A stretch of DNA of 64,000 nt from Sclerodactyla briareus (taxonomy: Eukaryota > Echinodermata > Holothuroidea > Dendrochirotida > Sclerodactylidae). Location of the stretch: assembly GCA_026419785.1 (NCBI GenBank), contig JAODTK010004765.1, positions 124,001 through 188,000 of the forward strand, given 5' to 3'. This document shows positions 24,240 to 35,999 of this stretch, piece after piece; the first letter of the stretch is position 1, and each line of letters starts with the position of its first letter. The translations under genes were made by a program, and so were the position numbers. The notes under the pieces are model-generated. The model was given only the letters and a program-made list of their open reading frames with translations. It was not told where the DNA came from and made no database searches.

Positions 24240-25842
24240 GCGAGTTTGAGCTTGCCGGGACACTGCCAATATGAGCCTCCTGCGAAAGTAATCGGACTAG
24301 GGTCTCTTCGGATACAACCCCTGGCGTCCGATCGAGGACCCGACTTCTAAGTCTGTGAGGTCGACCGACCCGTCCGTAGTAGATCTTGTGACGTCTACCG
24401 CCATCGAGGCAGATCGAAGCCGCCGGCAAACAACGTCTGCGAGTATCTGCGTGCCGCGGTTAACGATTTGTCCACTGCCGACGGTCTTCGAATAGTCGGC
24501 GTCTCCGCGTGCGGGGAGGTGTTGTTCATGACAGGGACGATACCAGAAAATCCGTGACACGCGACCCGTCAAACGGGGATTGCTTCGCGGTTCTACTCAA
24601 AGCGCCATCATTACACGGAGCCGGCGTGGAAACATACACAATGCTCCGCCGCTACTTTATTCTGAGATTTTGCCCGGACCCTAGATTATGGGAAGTCATA
24701 GCGATTGACCCTGTATTCAAGTGTATCAAGAGAAGGATGAAAGAAACATGAAACATACAAGACGGCTATTCTTGTCTTCCCCCACCCCTGAGTCCAATCG
24801 TCTCTTGTGAAAGTAGACCGTTTTATTTATATACGATGTAGAGCATGGCTTCACAAGAGGGCTTCACCACCGTATGCATCAGCCGGGATCGAAGTGGGAT
24901 AGGAGGCGGTTGTTGTCCAGTGCTTAACAGGTGGGATTATGTTAGATTCGACGGACCTGGAGAACCCCTTGGGTCAGGGCCACTGGATATGATGAGGCTT
25001 TCTTGTGGGAGAGATAGAACCGGGGGGGGGGTGGGGAATTTGGTACTTCACAAGGTTTTTGGATAGGGATCCTCTACTTAGGACAACCCATCGTGCCGCA
25101 TATGCCAGGGTATATATACATGGCAACCAAAGTCTCAACACGAGTTGACACTGGGCATCATCAGTGGGGTAAGGTACACGGGAGTTGTATGTAATCACTG
25201 TGATTTGATAATTATATCCCAGCGACACGAGTAGTGTCAGGGATATTAAGATTTTGTGTATGTAGGCCGACGCCGTCAACAGGGCTTCGTTTCTCTGCCG
25301 TTAGCGCAACAACTTTCAAACGCTTTGTCCGATTGATCTGAAAATTGGTACCGTGTCCGCCCTCGGTTCGAAAAGTGGGTATACACTGCATGTCTGCTGC
25401 CTTATTTTGCAGGTTCAAACGAAAATACGGAAATTGACTCGATTCACCGAACAATAGTAGGTGGGTGGGAGTAGGATGGGGGGTAGTTGGGTCCGAATAA
25501 CATGACGTTGATCTCAAGGTCACCAGAGGTTCAAATTTGTGTATGTTTCGCACAATTTTACCGACCTCGTCCAGATTTGAACAAAAATGGGGAGTGGACT
25601 TTGTCATCCAAGATCACTGGAGGTCAGACGGACACAATTTCATGTGCTACTCCGACGGACCGTGGTCGGGGAAATACACGTCGGTGGTGGACCCGCCTGC
25701 ACATGTCTAATTTTCGAATGGATGTACTTCGGGTACCCGGTGATAGACTGTAGGACCTGCATTAACAAAGAAGTCATCAGGGACTTCGGTCAATGTTGCC
25801 AATATCAGTGAGGTGTGCCCATTATTATTCAATTATTGCACA
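24240..25842. other. Unassigned interval with a minus-strand frame at 24,297-24,572
   Basis: The 24,240-24,700 part is richer in G+C than its flanks. It holds a 91-codon minus-strand frame (24,297-24,572) containing 'GSGQIVNRGTQILADVV', which has protein-like composition. I recognise no family and found no matching splice pair. Nothing identifiable is seen in the remainder (24,740-25,842). Confidence 0.3.
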
Positions 25843-27955
25843 GTGGGGCTACAGAGCGGGTGCCGCTCTGTCACTTACATTTTCTCCCATGTTCCGGATC
25901 CGCTAATAAGTTGGTTGAACACTCGTTGTTCAAAATTATCCGTTACTCCCAATCCGAGGGTTCCGCTCTGGTTTCTAAACCTTGCATAACATAACAACTT
26001 ATTCTGAGGGAAGGACGACGCTTAAATTGTCCGAGTATTGAAGCGCCATCAGCCTTTGAAATATCAAGAAAATAAGCAGCAGGATATTGAATGAACCAAG
26101 CAGTTAATCACAAACATTTTTATACGAATGTAGCCACTACAGATAAATAAAACGGCACAGAGTATGCGGGATTGTTTACAGATTATCGAAATTGTTGGGG
26201 TCATTGATACGCGAACATTGATTCTGTTGATCTAAAGTGCCGTTTATTCTCATTCCTCTAAAGAAAATACCGATGCAGTCGAATTTCTCCTTCATACTAG
26301 AGGGCATTAAATAGTCAGGACTGGATAGATGGATTATTCGTGATTTTTTTTCTCATAGCTATGCGACACATCGACTGCCGTGTAGTGCAGGCGACCCCCA
26401 CCAAAACTCGGGACAAACTGCATTGATTGAGAATCGCCAAATTGGATAGTCAAGGACGAAGTTAAGTAAGATTCACTGAGCAGTCACCTCCAGCAGTCCA
26501 GCATTTTAACGACTTGCCCAGGCTTGTCGGCATACTCTGTGACTACATTCGGATCCTTCAGTTCGGTCACACAAAGTTATGAACCGGGATAGAGTTTTCA
26601 ATCGGAATATTTTGCCGTCGCAAGGTCCTCATCTCCCCGGGGCCCAAAATTAGCTCTCGCCTACGTTAGCTGCACACTCGCATTGCTCCGGGGAAACTTA
26701 TGCTCATCGGTTGAAAAACTCATGGGCTCAGCTTGCCGAATGGCACTTCAAACAAAGAAATGTACGGAAATGGTTGTCAAGATGAGGTAAAAGATGTTTT
26801 CGAATTGCACTCAATTATTTTCGGGGGTGGATGGGCAGTATGTGTCCTGTTTGTTTTTGTCCAAGTTCTAATACCAGGGCGTTGGTGTTTATGGAGAAGA
26901 TGACTGTATATTTGGAACGACAATGAGACGTCCAACGGAGCATACATCTATGGACGTAGGTAAATCTCTGAGGGTTGAGGGACGATCAACTTTTATGTGG
27001 CGGAGACTCGACTATTTTTTATGGTATACTTGCGAGCGAGGATCGATCCTATTCAAGGCCCCGCAAGGGTGCAGACCTTGATTACTGCACCTTATTGTCA
27101 GCTGCGATCCTTCACCAGGTACACGGAAGAAGAACAATGCCTCTTGGCGGGTTTGGGACCGCCCGATGTTCAAAGGCCATTTGTTCTTAAGGCCAGTTAT
27201 TCATAACGTTGAAAAATTTATAAGTACAAAAGGGCCGATTTCTAATTTTAAAAGGGTCTTTGTTCATAAGGTCCGATATTCTAATGACCATAAAGGCCCG
27301 TTTTTCATAATTACAAAAAGGTCCGATATCATTTTATAGTAAAAAAAAAAAAAAGGTCCGATATTCCTAATGCGAAAAAATGGTCCGTACGGAATTCATA
27401 AAAGTGAAAGGGGACCGTGTTCATAATAGCAAAAAGAGGTCCGTTATTCATAGTCGCAAAAAAGGCCCGTTATTCATAATAGTGAAGGGTGCCGTTATTT
27501 TTCATAATAGCAAAAGAGAGTTCCGTTACATAATCGGAAAGAGGTCCTTATTCATGGGTTTCTTTTCAATATTATACTTGCCAAGCAGATGATCTACCTA
27601 TGCGAGGCCGGCAAGGATGTACCAACTCTAAAACTGTAACCTTTTTGTCGGCTGCGATCGCTGTCAGATCCACGACCGGTGTTTGTGTTCCTACTTATGA
27701 ATAACGGACCCTTATCCTATTATGAACTCGACCCTTAGGAATAAAGAACTTTTCAACCATTAGAATAAACGGGCCTTATGAACAAAAGGTAATGACAATG
27801 GACTTTTCAAGAAAACGCTTAGAACAGCGTGCTGTGACCTTGGCGGTGACCATGTGGTGCATGCACACGCAGACGGCAAAATTGCCCCTCTACCACTAGT
27901 TTGTCCCTGCTCCGATCCCTTGTACTGAGCGCACAGCAGAGAAGGCAACAGGTTC
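25843..27955 (+). repeat. Long dispersed repeat A, copy 1 (interrupted)
   Basis: Matches the copy spread over 31,333-39,548. Shared landmarks are 'ttctcccatgttccggatc', 'ggaaggacgacgcttaaat', 'cacctccagcagtcc', 'attttgccgtcgca', 'tatatttggaacgaca', 'cgatcaactttttat' and 'ccctgctccgatccc'. This copy lacks the DIRS insertion. It has about 145 bp of its own sequence (26,190-26,335) at that point, and is split by the insert at 27,151-27,837. No known protein is encoded. Confidence 0.75.
27151..27837. mobile_element. AT-rich insertion built of GTCCGTTATTCATAATAG-type subrepeats
   Basis: A ~30-bp subrepeat with core 'aaggtccgttattcataat' fills 27,190-27,560. Inverted versions ('atgaataacggaccc', 'gggccttatgaacaaaa') lie at 27,690-27,790. 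'cttggcgg' is present on both sides (27,143-27,150 and 27,839-27,846), consistent with a target duplication. The uninterrupted equivalent of this site is in repeat A copy 2 near 39,420. Small foldback-type element, superfamily unknown. Confidence 0.6.
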
Positions 27956-27959
27956 CATT

Positions 27960-30200
27960 TTTATCTTGACTAAGTCGGAGGAAGCTATGCAGTCATGACA
28001 GGGTGTGGATGTTGTGACGCCTGTTTGTTAATATGATAACTCGAACCACCTGGATGTAGGAAGCTCATACTTGGTATGGAGTTCCCCATGATAGGTACAC
28101 GGACCCTATTTTTATGGTTCGATCTGGTGAAATTTTGCTCCAAAAATAAAGTTCGTGATGAAAATGGATAATTTAGCAAATTTGCTTGTCATCATGCTAA
28201 ATCGACCCATCTGGATGGAGGGAGCTCATACTTAGCATTGAGTTCCCCAGGTAGGTACATGAACCTATCCTTTTTAGGGTCAGGGCAATTGTCATCTGCG
28301 GTCAAAAGAGGGTCAAGTCTGACAATGCTTGTAAACACGATAAGTCCAGAATGGTGGGTCTGATCAGGTCGACATTTTTGGTGCGTACCCTTTCCTTAGG
28401 AGGGGAGTGCAGGAAGCCAGGCACCATGGTTTGTTTAGTTGGTGGTGTTTTGACAGGTCAAAAATAGAATAAGTAAAAAAAATGATATTTCAGCCACTTT
28501 TAGCTTTGTAATAGCAACTCGACCACACATGGATGGATGAAGCTCATACTTGGATGTGGAGTTCCCATGGTAGGTACATGAACCTAATAGTTTGGGGTCA
28601 GGTCAATAGTTACTTGAGGTTAACAGAGGTTCAAAGTATGAACATGCTTGTAACACGATAAGTCCAGAATGGTTGGCGGACTGATCAGGTCGACCTTTGG
28701 TGTGTAGCTTGCTTAGGAGGGGGAGTGCAGGAGTTACGGAAAACCCTATGGTTGGTTTAGGTTGTGGTGATTTTGGTCAAAAAAAATAAGAATAAGTAAA
28801 AAAAAATGAATTTCCAGCCAATTTTAGCTGTAATATGATAAACTCGACCACACTGGATGGATGAAGCCATCTTGCATGTGGTTCCCATGGTAGGTACCAA
28901 ACCCTATCAGTTTTGGGCAGGTCAATTGTCATCTGCGGTAACCAGAGGTCAAAGTATGAAAATGCTTGTAAACACGATAAGTCCAGAAGGTGAACGGATA
29001 AGGTCGACATTGGTGGGTAGCTTTCTTATGGGGGAGGCAGGAAGTTACAGTTAGGTTGGGTTGTGAGGTTGTGGTGATTTTGAGTCAAAATAAGAAATAA
29101 GTAAAAAATGAATTTCAGCAATTTTAGCTTGTAATCATGAGAACTCGAACACACCTGATGGATGAAGCTCATACCTGGTATGTGAGTTCCCCCATGATGC
29201 GTACAGGAAACCCTATTATTTTCGGGGCAGGTCAGAGGTCATTGAGGTAAACAGGAGTCAAAGTCTGAAGATCCTGTAAAACAAAAAAACGAAAGTTCTA
29301 GAATGCTTGGTCCGATAAGGTGAAATGTGTGTGGAGCATTTTCATGCGGTCTATAAGAACCCTATTTTTATTGGTGTAGACCAGGGTCATTTTTAACCAG
29401 AAAGCCAGAAAGGCTACAATTCCTTGACTAGTCAAGACAACCCTATATGGCCAGACCAAGGAGCAAAGGGGAAATGGAACCAGACTTTATGGGCAACTTG
29501 ACACGTCTGACCAAATTTACGTCTTGATCAACCAATAGGGTTCCTGTAATCTGATAAGGAACAAACACACATTTGCAACCTAATTTCAACATTTTAACTT
29601 AATCAGACCACAATCTGGAAACTTCGACTTTGAACTTGTTGACTCTCACCTGACCTTAAAATAATGGGAGCAAATGTTAGTTCATCTTAGTGAAACACAC
29701 ATACCGAGTATCATGAGTCCATCCATCTAGGTGGGGTCACGATTACAAGCTGCACACACTGGCCAAATGCGCTCCTTTCAGCTGCTTACACAGAATACCT
29801 TTGCTCTTGATAGGAAAGCCAAACAACTAATGCCAACCGGATCAGACCAAGCATATTAGGTGAACAGATTTTGCCCAGGCCTGGCTCCGGTGACCTCAGG
29901 TGGCCTCGGAACTGACCCCCTCGAAAACATGCTGCATGTGCTCAAAAGGGCACAGACTCGTACCAATATGGAAGCATTCAGCCACCAGGGTCGAGTTGTT
30001 GCTGTCACAATCTGAATTTGCGGAAATGTTGAATTTCACAAATTACATTTTTATTTTAAATGACCGGTCGGCGTCTACACCAGGGAAAATAGGGTTCCTG
30101 TGTACCAATAAGAAAAGCTACAACACCAAATTGATCAACCTGACCATACCAACATTTTACCTTAATGTGGTTTGCTTTTTAATGACTAGAAAGGATACGG
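27960..30200. mobile_element. Foldback element, locus 2 (same family as locus 1)
   Basis: Begins with the terminal motif 'cttgactaagtcggaggaa' and 'gcagtcatgaca' (27,964-27,998). Plus-orientation ~310-bp units follow to about 29,370 (landmarks near 28,046, 28,208, 28,527, 28,853 and 29,154). A spacer similar to locus 1 comes next ('cttgatcaaccaatagggt' at 29,522). Minus-orientation sequence then runs to about 30,200. The minus arm is shorter than in locus 1. Confidence 0.65.
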
Positions 30201-30548
30201 GCAAACGGCCCAAACCAAAATAAACTAAAAAAAAAAAACACGGAGGGCGAGTGTTACAAACAAAGAGCTAAGCTGAACTAGTTCCCAATCGAACACCTCC
30301 AATACTCACTTAACGATGCATGTTGTATGTATGTGAAGTATGCTTTGTTTTAACCCGTGACCGAAACTGAAACGAGCCAACGGCCAAAACCAACACCCAA
30401 CTATAAACAACCCGGAAGGAAACTAAACCCCCAAAAAACAAATAATCAGCATCTCCTATTGGAGTCGGATTAGCTGCCGACGCTGTTACGTAATAGTTAA
30501 TTCAAAGTGGTGGTAGCATGATATTCGTGTATTGGGTAGGTTCATTGA

Positions 30549-30875
30549 TCGCTTGGGTTCTGCCACTACAGTACGCTCCAGAAAATTATTTGTACTACTT
30601 CTGTACGTTACGCTACCTCACGAAGACGCTACGACGAATATGGCGAAGAGCAAACAGCGGGGACTTCTGGTTCTACAGGTGTAGAATTCACCGTAAGGGA
30701 CGTTTCCGATATTGTCAAAGCAGTCTTCGAAGCCTTAAACTGCATTTCAGGAGAGAATAGATACAGCTATTTCGGCTCAGAGAAGGAAAATACGAAAAGC
30801 CCCATCACGAGTGGAGACTTTAAACGGAAAGACACAGTTTTATCATTCCGGTTGAAGGAATACAAAAGCAATTGA
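30549..30875 (+). CDS. Open frame without a start codon, exon or element-ORF candidate
   Basis: An uninterrupted 108-codon frame lies between stops at 30,546 and 30,873. It lacks an initiating ATG, as an internal exon would. Its composition is strikingly protein-like (for example 'VRDVSDIVKAVFEALNCIS' and 'KRKDTVLSFRLKEYKSN'), with no low-complexity stretch. I recognise no family. It sits between foldback locus 2 and repeat A copy 2, so a decayed element protein is as likely as a host exon. Confidence 0.3.
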   Translation, partial: SLGFCHYSTLQKIICTTSVRYATSRRRYDEYGEEQTAGTSGSTGVEFTVRDVSDIVKAVFEALNCISGENRYSYFGSEKENTKSPITSGDFKRKDTVLSFRLKEYKSN

Positions 30876-31332
30876 GTCAACGAGGGGATACCACGAACTG
30901 GAAGAATCAGGTCCGCACTGAGCGATAATTCATCGGCTTATTGCGTGACTGGGGTAAGTCTACGGAGGGATATAAAGAACCGAAACAGGGATACGATGCG
31001 GACAAGTCGGAGCAGGTGAGTGGACTGTAATCTTGCAAGTTGTATGTTGGTACCCCAGTTCCAAGACCTGGTTGTCTAAGAATCGGAGTGCAGGTCCTCT
31101 AGTCCCTAAGTATTCTGTTCCCTTATGGGCTGTCTTGGGAGATTGGGCGAGGGGTGGAGGCTCTCTTGGGTCAGCGTTGGGTTTTTTTGGTTAGGCCGGC
31201 CTGACTGCCCCTCGGGGCCCTTCATTTAGACTTGTGGCTGGTAATTTACCCATAGGTTTGGGATGTGATTCTCCAGGGGCAAGGTGGAAGGGTCTGATTT
31301 GATCCTAGCTCTCTGTTTCGTGGCTGCAACTG
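30876..31332. other. Unassigned interval
   Basis: No recognised repeat, domain or RNA gene. Confidence 0.4.
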
Positions 31333-31700
31333 CGTGGTTACTAGAGCGGGGGCCAGCTTTGCCACCGTAAATTTTCTCCCATGTTCCGGATCCGCTAATA
31401 GTTGGTTGAAACACTCGTTATCAAATTAACGTACTTCCCAATACGAGGTCCGCTGGATTTTTTTTAAACCTTGCATACATGACAACTTATTCTGAGGGAA
31501 GGACGACGCTTAAATTGTCCGAGTATTGAGGCTCCATTCAGCCTTTGAATATTCAAGAAACCAAGCAACAGATTATTGAATGAACCGAGAAGTAAATTCT
31601 ACAAACATAAACATTTCAACGAAAATGTCAGCCACTACAGATGAACGGCACCAGTATGCGGTGCATTGGACAGATTATCGAAATGTTGGGTCTGAATCTA

Positions 31701-31815
31701 TTCACACACTCTACATACCCCATTTCGACCATGCACCCCCTCAATATTGGCTACCGAGTGTCTGGCCATGTTGACATAGTACGGTGGTTGGCCACCCCAA
31801 AAAATCGCCCTTCTC
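31701..31815 (+). repeat. Left inverted terminal repeat of the DIRS-like element
   Basis: Contains 'cgaccatgcaccccctcaat' (31,727-31,746), 'ccgagtgtctgg', 'gacatagtac' and 'ggttggccaccc'. The same strings occur in the same order in the reverse complement of 37,037-37,148. Confidence 0.85.
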
Positions 31816-32599
31816 TTGGTGCAGACTAGTCGTCTGCAACGAGGGTTATTCGGGGCATCGAAAAGTTCAAACATTTGCGACCAACGGTTAGTTGGTACGG
31901 TTGGTGGACACAGTTTTAGAGACCGAAGTAATCACCAGCTTCGCGGAGAGGGGGAGCAAGTTGGAAAGAGTTGTGTTCGGTTTCGCGATGTTTTGGTCAG
32001 TTTTGTTTCTCTATTTGTCGCGGGCGCGCCGTAAGTTACGTTCCTAAAGCTAGACTGCGCCTAAACGTAGGGGATGTGGTGTGTACCTCCGTTGGCCTAA
32101 CAGTCACTTGTGTGGTTAACACATGTGGGCGTGTCTTACCTCTGCGTAGGTTCGCTTGTTGGGCTTTAGCGTTTGTTTTTGGGGGTTTGGGTTCGTAGTT
32201 GGTCAGTACCGGGTCCACTCCTCCCCCTACCTCCCCCTTCCCTCGGGTTCCTACCTTCCAGTCCCGTCCAGGGGGTCCCCGTCCCTCCCTTCCCGGGCCC
32301 GGGAAGGGTGGTCGGTTTGGTGCTTGCTCTCGCGTGTGCGCGTGGGAATTTCGAGTGCGGCGGCGACGAAGGAGAGCGAAAGAGAGAGAGAGAGACAGAG
32401 AGATAAGTAGTGATGTTTCGCCAGTGAGCAGATTGTGGTTTTTGGTTTTAGTCGGCTACGTTTTCCTTGGCGGCCTTACTTGGATTAGGTAGGAAGTTCG
32501 GCCGTTCACTTCCTGGGAGGAGCATCAGGGCTCGGGAGACCATCGGTTATGCGGCAGACAAACCGCGGCTGAGGAGGAAGCAGGAGCTACGGTGGTCGG

Positions 32600-33290
32600 A
32601 CACCGGGTATCGGGACTACGAGGGGGGTCTACGGCTCGGTTTGGGCGCGCAAGAAGCGCCCGGCGGCTTCGGCCCGGCTGAACAGACCCACGAGAGCCGG
32701 GGGCTCCGGTGGGTTCGGACCACCGAGGTCCGGACTCCGAGGGGGTGTCGCCGGCCGGTTGGGCGCCCGGCGGCGCCCCGGTCGGCTTCGGCGGCCGAAC
32801 CCGAAAACCGATCATCGGGAGCAGGGGGATCCGGTTGGGTTAGACACCGAGGTCCGGGACTCCGTGAGGGGCGACGGGCTCGGTTAGGGCGCTTGGGAGC
32901 GCCCTGTCGGCTTTGCCCGGCCGAACGACCACTGGGAGGCCGGGGGGGGCTCCGGTGGGGGGAACCAAGGCTCGGACCCCGAGAGGGGTCAACGGCGCGG
33001 TTAGGGCGCCAGCGGGACGCCCGGTCAGCTTAGGACGGCCGAGCGATCACCGGGGGGAGCAGGGGCTCCGGGGGTTTAGCACCGAGGTCCAGATCTTCCG
33101 TGAGGGGTCGACGGTCGGTTAGGCGCTGGCGGAGCGCCCGGTCGGCTTTGCCCGGCCGAACAGACCACTGGGAGCCGGGGGCTCCGGGGTTGGACTCCGA
33201 GGTCTGGACCCCGAGAGGGATCGACGGCCGGACTACGGTGGTCGGACACGAGGTCCGGATCTCCGAGAGGGATCGACGACTCGGTTGGGG
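32600..33290 (+). repeat. GC-rich minisatellite inside the DIRS-like element, ~115-125-bp unit
   Basis: 'gcccggccgaac' or a variant, followed by 'gggagccgggggctccgg', recurs near 32,672, 32,790, 32,918, 33,034 and 33,150, steps of 116-128 bp. Each unit also has 'gaggtccgga.ctccgag', 'gaggggtcgacgg' and 'ttagggcgc'. It lies upstream of the polymerase region, where gag-like coding sequence or the untranslated leader would be. Long open frames here are probably products of the GC bias. Confidence 0.7.
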
Positions 33291-34159
33291 GCCGGCAGCA
33301 GGAGAGCCCGGGGCGGGTTGAAATTGATGAAAGACGAGCAGCCCAGAGAAGGAAGGTTGGGGCCCAGGCGGCCGGTTCCAGGCAGTGTGGTTGGGGCATG
33401 AGAAGGCCAGGCTGGCTTCAAACGGACGGTGGGATCCTAGGGCGCCTGCAGGGCACCGTCGGCCTCATCAGGCTGGACCAACCACCAAGAGCCAGGGGCT
33501 CCGTTGGCCCCGGAGGTCGGTCACCGAGAGATACGGACTCGCTGAGAGAGGCCGACGCTTGAGGTTGGCAAGTCCCGGCGCCACGAGAAAGCCCAGGCCG
33601 GTTTTTCCGCCGGCCGACCGACGTCACTCTTGATTAGGATCCATGGGCGCTTTCGGGTCTACGGGTGCCAGGGGCTAGGAGGGGGCCCGGCGGCATGAGA
33701 AGGAGCAGAAGGAGCGCCAGTCGGGCTTCAAATGCCGACGAACCGACCGTCGCTCTCCAGTGGCTCGACGTTTCCCGGAAACCCGTAGGGGTCCCGAAGC
33801 TCGATGGGCCTGAAGTAGAGGGCCGGGCCGGTGGGAGGACGGCAGCAAAGAGAGGGTGTGCCCGTGCGGCCGGTCCTCACCAGTGCGGGGTGCCGCCGGG
33901 GCAGGCCCATGCCGCCAGCTCAGGAAGGAGCCAGGGGGGGGACCTCTTTCCGCGCGAGCGCGGAGGAGGGGGGTAGGGCCCAGGTCTCTGAATTTCTCGC
34001 CAGCACGTGCGCGATGAGGTTGGCGACCGGGCGACAGTTGTTGGGTCGTCTTCGACCACCGCCTCCCCTCCCCCAGACCAGTTCTGAGTGCCAGAAAACC
34101 AGTTTCTGGAGCACTCTTCGGGTCCTTCGGAGCAGGGCCCCGGCCGCCGGCGTAAGGGC

Positions 34160-35990
34160 CGCGCAGGTACCGGCGGAGGTCGCCTTTGTTTCGGTCGTTC
34201 ACGCGCCTCGGATGTGGCCCACGGTTTCTCGGGTTTCAAGCGGGGCGAGGAGGAAGAGTTGCGTCCTCGACAACGGACATTCCCGATGACGCTCGGAAAT
34301 GAGCGGTCTCCACGTTCCAAACGCCCGGGACTGGGCCTCCGAAGAGCCGTCCTGATCGAACAGCCACTGCGCCGACCAGTCACGCCTATCCCTCATCGCC
34401 AGGCCGGTAGACAACACTCTGTGGGGCCGGGCGATGGTGAGGGGTTTCACCCGCCTTCGCTCCTTCGCCGCGCCCCGGGCACCCCACAAAGAGGGACGGT
34501 CTCGAAAGCCTCTGAGGCGGCTCACATGAACTCTGGAAAAAACCTCGCCCGTGCGGTTTCCGCATGTGATCCCCATGCGCTTACCGCTCGTCGTGGAAAT
34601 CGTGGTTACGGGCGTTTCCACGGACACGACGTTATGAGGGGGGCGCATCTCTCGGCGGGAAACGCAAATGTGATCGCCCGCCGTTGGTCCGCTAGGCGCC
34701 ATCCGCCCTCCGTAAGGGCCACGGGCCGCTAGTCCGGGACAATCGTTCTCGATGCGGTGTCAATAACCTACGGAGGCCATGTAAGCTGCTTTGGTGCGGG
34801 CTGCTGGCCCCTCCTGGGCGTAGACCCCTTTTTTGTGGCGTCTTCAATGCCGCCCGGCAATCGAGAACCGGCAGGAGGCCGGCATCCGGCCAGCGCCGCC
34901 GACGTTCGCCCTCTAAGTAAGCTTGACGGGGAGGGCCGAAGGCAAGGGCGAAAGCGAGGTCGTTTATAGCAGTCCTCGTTTCTCGGCGGAAGAACCACCG
35001 CGGAGGGTGTCGCCGGGCTGCCCGAGGAAATTCCGATGGGGTCCCTTGCTACCATCCACACCATCACGAGTCCGTCCTCAAAGGGGATGGGCGACGTCGA
35101 GTGATCCTTCTGGACGCTAATCTGCCCAGGCACCCGCTTCAGTCGCTGATTCCTATGCGTTCTGCTGCAGGGGGCATGACTCCCGCATGGTGTTCCTTCA
35201 TTCGCCTCCTCGACGCCCCCGAGCTCCTCACTGGGTCTGCAGCCCATCCTCCGCTTTCTTGCTGCAGGAAGGGCGTACATCCTCGCTCACCACCAACGAT
35301 TAGCTCGGGTGGCCCCGTCGAAAGCGGGTCCGATAGCTCATATTAACGCGCGCGGATCTCAGCCGTCGTCGGACGTTGCCGCTGTCTTGCAGCGTACATC
35401 CTGCCCTCCGAGTATTCCCCCGCCAGGGCCAGGACTCGGTCGCCTAGTTTTGGGGTCGGCCACCTGGGTCCATATCTCGATCGCTGCTCTCTGCCGCCGC
35501 GCGCGGCCACTGCGGCTGCAATCTGTTGAGTTCGATCCGCCCAAGCCGTTCCTCTTCGTGAAGATCTCGGGCTCTTCCTGTTCCGATGGACGGAGCCACA
35601 TATGTGGCGGCGGACAGAGCCACCCGGTGGCTGCGGTATAGTCGTTTGTCTCGACTTTTTACCCTTCCAGGGCGACATGACGACACACGTGCGCTCATCG
35701 GTGAGGGGCCATCTAGGCCGACGTGCCTCCTTCGAGCGGATCAGCGCGAGGTGCACGTAGTGACGGAGCCCGACCGACGACCTGTTTCGCGATCTCTTCG
35801 TGGCGGCCACCACGCGCGACTTCAGACCTCTGCTTTTCCGGACCCCTTTCCGGCTCAGGCACGATGGGTTAGCTGTGGTCCCACGGCACTGCGCCCTCCG
35901 CTCTTCTGCGGAACACGAGCCAACTGCTTCCGACAACGTGCGTTTCGGGTACCGGTTTGCGTAACGTCGCAACATCCTCGGTTGTGACCA
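34160..35990 (+). pseudogene. DIRS-like reverse transcriptase / RNase H, frameshifted
   Basis: Recognisable pieces, in different frames, follow DIRS order. 'GGRLCFGRS' (about 34,168) fits the DIRS RT N-terminal GGRL motif. 'EIPMGSLATIHTI' (about 35,025) and 'LQPILRFLAAGRAYI' (about 35,238) are RT-like and are followed by 'VAPSKAGPIAHI'. RNase H-like pieces are 'FGVGHLGPYLD' (about 35,447), 'MDGATYVA' (about 35,586) and 'LPGRHDDTRAL' (about 35,665). Then come 'ADQREVHVVTE' and 'HHARLQTSAFPDPFP' (about 35,810), as in the DIRS linker before the recombinase. The RT aspartate pair is not intact: 'AHHQRL' stands near where YxDD is expected. The frames cannot give a working protein as assembled. Confidence 0.72.
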
Positions 35991-35999
35991 GTGGTTGCC

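Noticed and set aside
27190..27560. CRISPR-like array of ~30-bp repeats
   Set aside because: There are no unique spacers between units, the repeats are degenerate and contiguous, and the context is animal DNA with inverted partner repeats.
33665..34383. Overlapping long ORFs on both strands as a separate gene
   Set aside because: High G+C removes stop codons in all frames. Only the plus-strand order of DIRS motifs downstream is informative.
35586..35640. 'ADRATRW' resembling a Ty3/Gypsy integrase core
   Set aside because: The surrounding residues do not fit integrase. The same stretch fits the second RNase H motif of DIRS elements, with consistent motifs before and after it.
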